The notes under the pieces are model-generated. The model was not told where the DNA came from. It saw nothing but the letters and a program-made list of their open reading frames with translations, and did no database searches. Positions 48,501-57,500 of a stretch of 64,000 nucleotides of DNA are shown here, in pieces. A program made the position numbers and the translations under genes. How positions within the stretch are numbered: the first letter of the stretch is position 1; the number at the start of each line of letters is the position of its first letter. The DNA comes from Siphonodentalium dalli (Eukaryota > Mollusca > Scaphopoda > Gadilida > Siphonodentaliidae): positions 212,865,982 through 212,929,981 of the forward strand of contig CP136063.1 of NCBI GenBank assembly GCA_032622095.1, in the 5' to 3' direction.

Positions 48501-51500
48501 TAGTTATGTCTTATATAAATGTAATTCGCAATTCGGAGGAGAACCACAATAATTAGAATATAGAAGTAAAACAATCGATACACTCTGAGATTGTTTCCGA
48601 GCAAAACTACTCATAAAAGTTGAAAATGACGCGCTTTCAATCATACTCTTATCAAGTGGCCTTATCAATTCATCGTTTTGATTGGATAGTGACAAGTGAT
48701 CTCACAATTGTGTTGCACGTGTTTGTGCTACATTTCTGCTATTATATTATCTTCTTGGTTTCTTAGTGGAGTAATTGGGCGTTTTGAGTGGGGTTGTCCA
48801 TACATTTCGAGCTGTCACATCCTGGTTACAAGTCGGACACCCAACTATTGGTCAGTTCACTTGAAATCCTCCTTTTCATTTCATTGTTTTTCCGACTACA
48901 GCTCCAAATATGCAATTTTCCGCACACACAAATCATACCAACAATCTAGTGAGAAGCTAACACAAATTTGTCCCAAAAACTGTGTGTGGGCTAAAATTAG
49001 GAAACATTGATATGTTGACATTGACATCACACGAATACATCTTGCACATACAGGTGAGAATACGTGTACAGTAGGACTGAACTGATGTGCATGTATGTAT
49101 TATTTTTACAGGTCACAAAATACAGGGCTGTGTTTGCGATGGTCCGTCCAATGAGACGTGCGCATCTACAGTGGTCAATTGCTTGACAGTTGACAACGGT
49201 ATGTATATGTTTGAAGAATAACCATGATGTTAACAATGTCCTCCGCGTACTTCAAACCATGCAGTAACCGGAACCCTATCTATAGCAAATATTCATTGAT
49301 GAGTTGATTCTTTTACATTTGTGTCGCTGTTGCGAACGTTTTGTTCACACGAAGGTAATAACATGTGGTAATTCCATTGAATCGCTAAAAGTGGTTGAAA
49401 AGGTCGGGTGGACACATATGTCAAACACAATACAAGTGGGGAACGGAATGTTTTATACTTATATCCGGTCACGTGAAATTAAAGCGGCTGCACGTTGTTG
49501 ATATGGTGACAGTAACACACATGCATGTTGTATCTCGATGGCGATAACCATTAAATTGCATCGAAGTATCAGCATATACACTACAAGAAAACTAAGATGC
49601 ATGCATCAGGTCAGCCATGAACTATTTAGCAATAGAATAATTCAGTTCGGTTGCGGTTTCACAACGTTACAACTGACATACGATTACACAAGACGAACCT
49701 TGAATGTGGAGCTATGTAAGAGTGAATATTAATGTTCTAAATCCCATGTTTCACCTTTAGTGGTAATGGGGTCGTACTTTATTAACACGCAAGTAGTGTA
49801 ATTAAGTACGGGTAATTAGAAGTAACAAATCGTTTAGTTTCTATCGTATCGGCTAAAAGGGGTAATTACACACATTTCCAGGTTTTAGTTGCAAGCAATC
49901 CGAAAAAGCATGTTGCCGAAGAGAAAGCAAACTACGTCACGCCTGAATGATATGAATACAGAATATTGAAGAAATGTATGACAACCCGTAGAGACAAAAA
50001 TTACATATATCGAACATCTTTTGGGAACCCCGGTCCACTTAATTTGATTTAAATGCGGAAAAATATCAACTACGCTCATATGAACCGTACTACTCTTTAT
50101 AGTCCTGCACTGCTAAGATAATACATGTATGTATAACTAGACCATATAGGCCTACTGGCTACGGGCCCAAATGAACGTATATACGCGTAGATCTCAAGCA
50201 AGGTCGCCCATATGCACAATCGTAAGACTACATGAAATATGCGCAATAAAGATAAACTGATATTTGCCTCACGATATTTCACGATATCATAACTAAATTG
50301 TGTTATTACAACCATATACCCAGGTATAAACCTTACTAGGTCCGGATCTGAGCGAGCCTTATTAAATCTTAATGGCTACAAATTGAATAGTGACTATAAA
50401 ATCCGATTAAAATTCATTTTCACTCAGAAACTTAAGGTCCGGACCATACATCCTGTCTATCATCCCCGTCCCAAACAAAAACAAAAGCACACGTCAGTCG
50501 AAAAATGATGGAACCTCACCGCAATCGCACCATCCTGCACCATAACTATCACCACACACTTGTTATTTTCATTTACATATATGTTTGTGTAGTTATAACC
50601 TTTCATGTTGTTTCCATGTTTTGTACATATCAGAGGTTCCAAAACCTATTCACACATACATCTCCGATACACTGTCTGTCTCACAACTGTGCAAAGTCTA
50701 AGTGTCAGGTGCCAACGTTGAAATTGACAAGCACAATGTCCTCTTCTCCAGTCACAAAGCCCATTTGCTGCTCATTACTCATTTCGAATCACCGACTAGA
50801 ATATAATGACCTGTTCGATACAGCAGTATAGAGCAGCAATTGGACTTTTTGACTCGAAGAAGAAGACACCCAAGATACTTGTGGCTAACGGCAAATCTCT
50901 GAAATATAGTTTCCGGACACAAACTTTTAAATTATTATTCATTTCAACCTTTCTCATCTTGATACTATCAGGTGACATTGAGATTAACCCCGGACCTGCC
51001 AATAATCAAATCAATCACACAATTTCAATTTTCCAGTATAATATCAGAAGTATTCGAAATAAACTAGAAAAAATTGTTCATATGATCAATGATTTCGATG
51101 TTCTGTGTTTCAGCGAAACTCACCTGGACCCATCTTTCTCTTCAGAAAAAATAAAAATTCCTGGTTACCAAGATCCTGTTCGAAAGGATCGCGACTCTCG
51201 CGGTGGAGGAATATGTGTAATGTTCGCGACACACATCATATATAGGCGTAGATATGAACTAGAATTTGACTCATCAATATTATGGTTTGAAATATTCTCT
51301 AAGAAAAGTCATATCCTACTGGGAATGTCATATAGATCAGACCAGTACTGTGATCCAAACTATTGGGTGTACTTAGAATCATCGATATCAGACGCACTTG
51401 ATATAACCGAAAATATTATTATCACGGGTGACTACAATTCCAACCTTCTAGACAATTCATCGAAGTTGAAGGAAATAATAGACCGATACAGCATCAAAAA

Positions 51501-54500
51501 CGTTACAACTTCCCCTACAAGAGTGGCAAAATCATCGAGTACATTATTAGACCCAATTATTATCGGCAATTCCCTTCGTGTACTAGAAGCTGAAGTAATA
51601 AACCCGGGAGTCTCTGACCACTTAGGTGTATATGTGTCACTAGCTTATGACTATTCACAAGTAACTTCGTTCCAGAGAGTAGTATGGAACTACTCCAGAG
51701 CAAATTTTGAAAGAGCCAACGAAATACTCGGTAACACGAACTGGGATGATCTCCTTGAGTGCCTCGACACCGATTCAGCTACCATACTTTTCCAAAATAA
51801 ATTTATGTCAGTAATGAACGATACAATTCCCCAATCCACTGTTACGGTTCGGCCCAAGGATAAAATCTGGTTTAACTCAGAAATCCGAAGAGAAATTCGC
51901 AAACGCGAAAGGTTACGTACAAAAGCCATAAAAAATAATAATCCCAACACATGGCAAAAATATAAGCAATGTCGAAATAAAGTAAATAACATGAAAAAGT
52001 TCGCGAAATCGAAATTTGATGAAAAATTGGAAGACCGCATGAAAGAATCATCATCTCCCCGCGAATTCTGGCAGCTAATGAATTACCTACTATGTAAAAA
52101 GAAAACAACGAATGTTCCACCCCTATACTGCTCGAATGCCCATATAAATACCATAAACGTAAATGGAACCGTGTACGCGACTGATGATCTTGACAAGGCT
52201 AACATATTAAACCAGAGCTTCATTTCTAACTCATCAATAAATGACTCAAACCACAGTTTACCTGTGTTCAATTCTCGTTGTAAAAACACGATGGAGGACT
52301 TTGAGTTCACCGAAGATGAAATAATTTTGGCAATTAAATCACTTAAATTAAACAAAGCCCATGGCTACGATGGAATTAGTGCAAAAATGCTCCTAGCTAC
52401 CGCAGAATCAATTGCTCGTCCATTAGTTTTAATCTTCAGAAAATCTCTTGATAGCATGACATTTCCATCTGTATGGAAAAAGGCTAATGTTGTCCCCATC
52501 TTTAAAAAAGACGACCCCGCTGATAGCAAGAACTATCGTCCTATTTCCCTTCTACCCTGCTTGGGAAAAATATTTGAGAAAGTTGTACTAAAACAGATCA
52601 GGGATTTCTTTAAAAAAAACGAACTACTATTCTTACGTCAATCGGGCTTCATGCCAGGGCAAAGCACTTCTCATCAACTCATAGATCTATACAATCACCT
52701 GTGTCAATCTCTCGACAATGGACTGTATACATGTTCTATTTTTTGTGATATATCAAAGGCATTCGAGAGAGTTTGGCACAGGGGACTAATACATAAACTT
52801 TCAAGTTATGGAGTTCGTGGTAAATCTTTGAAATGGCTAGGAGACTATTTAAATAACCGACAGCAGCGCGTATTAGTTAACAACAGCTTTTCTAGCTATG
52901 AGATCATCCCAGCGGGCGTGCCACAAGGCTCAATCTTAGGCCCTTTTCTATTTTTGGTTTACATCAATGATTTAGCAGACAACATCTGTTCTGTTACGAG
53001 AATGTACGCTGACGATACTTGCATTACTAACGAGCACCACGACCTAAATGAATTGGCGCAAACCATGAACAAGGATCTTGAAAACATATCAAGATGGTCA
53101 AACAATTGGCTAGTCAATTTTAATCCCTCAAAAACGATGGGCATGTCGTACTCTTTGACTGGGACATCCGGCGATACTCCTAATTTAACCTTTAATAATG
53201 ATACTATATCCTTTGTTGAGACACATAAACACCTCGGTCTTGAACTCCAATCAAATATGTCATGGAACAATCATATCAATGAAACTATTAAAAGAATAGC
53301 CTCGCGTTTATCACAACTAAGAAGATTTAAATACCAGCTCGATAGGAAGACCCTAGAAAACATATATAAAACGTATATTTTACCATAATACGATTATGCC
53401 GATGTAGTATGGGCAAATGCACCTAAATATCAAATGGATAAACTTGAACGGTTACACATTGATGCAGCCAGAATAGTCAGTGGACTCACACGATCAGTCT
53501 CTGATATAAACACAATGAAAGAAGTAGGCTGGCCCCCACTGAGAAGGAGGCGTGAATTACACAAATTACAAACTATGTACAACATTATCAATCGGAATGC
53601 CCCTATTTATCTCACAAACATATTACCACCCAGAATAGCTGACATATCAGAGTATGAATTCAGATATCCCGAAAAATTCTACACATATTTCAGTAACACT
53701 GAGAATTACAAAAAGTCATTTTTCCCTTCAACCATAAAAGCGTGGAATGACATGCCGTCCGTAATAACGGATGCCCCAACAATTTCAGATTTCAAAACGT
53801 ATCTTAGAATAATTGACCCCGTCACTAGACCCCGAGGTATTTCTACACGGGACGCAGGCAATGTAACGTACTTCACGCAAAATTACGGAACTATTGCAGT
53901 GATCTAAAGTCTGATAAATTCCCAAACTACATATCTGACAGCCCACGTTGCGCATGCGGCAACCAATGCGAAGATGCATATCATTACCTTTTCATGTGTT
54001 CCCTGTACCAATCAGAACGAATAGAAATGTATCATTCGCTACACAGAGAAGGACTCAAATTAACACATATGAATGATTTACTTTCTGCCATCCAAAACAT
54101 AGATATAAAACAAAATGTGAAATTGTTCAAAATAGTACAACATTTTATTATGGAAACTAAACGTTTCTGACAAATGATATTAACTTAATTAATAAGTAGG
54201 ACATAAATATGTTTATTGTTGTTTATTGCTTTTTTCGACCTGGTACTTGCTCGGCCATAACAATGTTTTAAATAAACACAATCGACGTTGGCACCCCCAC
54301 CACCTTACATCATCCTTTCCTAACGATCCGCAAGATCATCATTCACCAGTCACCATTCTCTCACATTCCACACAGCTGTAAATAAGTTACTTATTGTGCC
54401 ACTTTGTCAATTATGTAATTTTGTAACAATGTATACTGGAGAGGGGCTCATTAAGTTATGTAACTTGTGCCCAAATCCACTTTGTATTATTACAAATAAA

Positions 54501-57500
54501 ATATGTTTAAAGTAAAGGGGTGAGCAGATTGCTGATGATGAATGCTCTCGTTAGCTGCCAATATAATGTGCATATTTGCCCCGTTACGTTTATACACTGT
54601 AGCATTGGCGGGCCAGAGTGTGTTGACATGTTAAGTGTTTGGTTCATTAATAACAGATCAGCAGGGATTTGTCGTGATAACGTATACGTGGAAATATGCT
54701 ACCTAAACGGTTAAATGAACGGTTGATATAGTACACAACCGTGTATACTCGGTTTAAATAGGTATATTATATAGGGACGTGTGCTCAATTTTGGTGCGGA
54801 CCGATGATAAAAAAAAAATCAGAGGTAAATGTCGGCGGGCGGGAGGGCCATTTTTTCAATAATTTTTAAAGAAATTGAACAGTTGCAGCAGCAGCAAAAA
54901 AAGGGTGTACGATTGGCAAATGATGAGGGGCGGCGTGACGTGTAACTAGGATTGAAATTAGATATGCAATTTGGAGATTATTGGATGAGGGATGTTATAT
55001 TAATTATATTAAAGGGACGAGGGGGCTTAGTTGTCGAAAATATTCATATTTGTTCCAAACACCGTAAACAGAAAAATATTAAAACGCATACATTTTGGTT
55101 CAAATATACGATCACTATCGCGTAAACATCATGCTCACATAAAGACCTACTAAATTTTACCTAAACAAGAGTCTGATTGTGTTATAGAAGGCAGCACAAT
55201 GCTACTGGCTAATCACACACAAATGGTATAAACGCTCTTTGTTATTTCCAAATAAGGAATTGAGCAACAAAGAACGCTCTTTATGTTTACCATCATAATA
55301 TAAAGAAACACCAAGAAAGTAACTTTTGATGCTTTGTTTACATAACAATCGTCAAATTTACGACAACAACATTCTGTTTATGAGATATTTCTCATTTGTA
55401 TATTAACAAAGTATGTCTATATTTGAATATTATTTTCGTTTGTAGCGGTTTTTGGCAGGTGGAAATATGTTCACAGGATACCCACCAAGGCCTTCCGTAC
55501 CTTTAACGTATACTGCAACTTTTTTTCTTGTCAATAGCAGAATACATAATGCTATTAAGAAGTGACACAAAACACAGAACATTTTTTTTAATTATAAGTA
55601 TTGAGCAGTGAGAAATATTTGAGTCGAGGAAACCAGTAACGAAAGGCAATATTAACATGATTTCTGTCAGCGAATAATTGTTTACGTTCCAATGAATATT
55701 AAAATGTACTGAAAACAAACTGCTAATGGGTGCCAGACTTTCATAAACACAAATTATGTATTAATGGTGTAACGACATATTTCGTTCTTAATTGTCTAAA
55801 AAAATAGGGGATGGGGATATTTGGATCTCTAGTTTAACGACATTTTTCGGTCTTTGTAGTTTAACGACATTTTTCGGTCTTTAATAGTTTAATGACATTT
55901 TTCGGTCTTTATAATATCTCAAGATATAGGGGGTATTTGGATCTCTAGTTTAACGACATTTTTCGGTCTTTATAGTTTAACGACATTCTCGGTCTTTAAT
56001 ATTTCAAGATATAGGGGCCCTTAGTGGGTATTTGGATCTCTAGTTTAACGACATTTTTCGGTCTTTGATAGCAAAATGGAAGAAGTACATCTTTGGAAAG
56101 ATGTGGTGGCCCTAAAAAGGAAAGTTGTTTGGTGATCTTGAAATGCAGTTTTTCTGAACAGTCTTCCTTCATTAAAGTGATGTGAAACACTCCGGCAGAC
56201 ACCGAGCAGAGTGATCAAATAGAAATTAAGAATAATCTTTCTCAAAGTAGTTATTCGTTACGAATATTAATTCAAATGGATGATACACAACGTCATTCTT
56301 ATATATTAGTTAAATGCAATGACTCTCGATGGCGAAATCATTTTTGTTTAATTATAGCCGATAGTTGCGCCCCGAATCGAGATGTAAATATTTACAATTT
56401 GGAGTAGTTCAGACGATGTTCTCTATGAAGTGGTGTGGTAGATTTTTTTGGAAATTTTCAGTGATGTTAGTAGAATGATAACATTCCCCAGGTTGGAAAA
56501 GTGCCTGAGCACTAACTTATCAATTTCTCGCACCCGAAAAAGTCCATAACAAGTCCATAATATGTCTTTAAGCATATATATAAATCTCCGAAAACAAAAA
56601 TTCTAAAGCATTAAACGATTTGCTATATTTCCAATGCATATATTTCATCTGATTTCATATACTTTTTCACGAGAATCCAGGGTAATTTGCAAGAATATTT
56701 ACGAGAATCTAGATTTGGATTCTCGCCGAAATATAAGCCCTGATTTCACTCTGAAGTGTGCCTAAATGGCATAAATTGTACCGTGGTTCCCATGTTCGCC
56801 AAAGTGGCATAAATTTATTTCAGGATAATACTAATTTTAGGCATTCATTTATATCACTGATATCAGGACAATAAATAGCCATTTCCATTGCATGGAACAA
56901 AGAGCGTTATTGTTTATCAGTGTTGTTTTTGGAAGTGGTGGTAGTTAAATTTTATACATTTCGACCCCCAATAAGTATTTCCGAACAAATGAATTATTAA
57001 CAAGCGTGACATGACATCATTGACAAAGATAATTAACACCGATCTACAAGCAATTAAAGTCTTAAAATGAGCTAAAATTTAACATTTTCTTAAAAAAATT
57101 TACATTTTTATCTCTCGCGACATAATTGTCACCAATAAAAACAAATTTGATTCATCGTGGAAGTTAGTCGGTGACTATAAATAATGTCAGCATTCAACTG
57201 AATGTTGTTGAGCATATTTCAACCAATTTTGGAAGTTTAAATGAATATTTTCTTCACACGCAAAGTAAAATTGACAAATTTCAGGATTTTAGCCTGCTTC
57301 GTTGGGACCAAAATTTGTTGTGCACACTCAAGAAACGTCTACCGACACTCGCTAGGCCAAATTATGCCATGACCATGCTATAAACTAGCTTGAAATTGGC
57401 AAAAACAATGAATTTTTTTTTGGTTGAAAAAATTTACATGGGAATCTCCAGACCAGTCCATAGGCATAGAGAACGATTATTTTTCGATAAAAACGAAAAT

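Larger units (their letters stand above)
50806..54170 (+). mobile_element. APE-type non-LTR retrotransposon with N-terminal 2A peptide
   Basis: The element is sense-oriented in intron 8 of the plus gene. It encodes a short N-terminal region with a 2A motif, an endonuclease, a reverse transcriptase and a Cys/His C-terminal segment. Coding damage is limited to one in-frame TAA (53386-53388) and one frame shift near 53885-53895. The 3' untranslated part runs to about 54510. CR1/Rex/L2-like affinity is likely from the motif set, but the clade was not tested. Confidence 0.88.
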
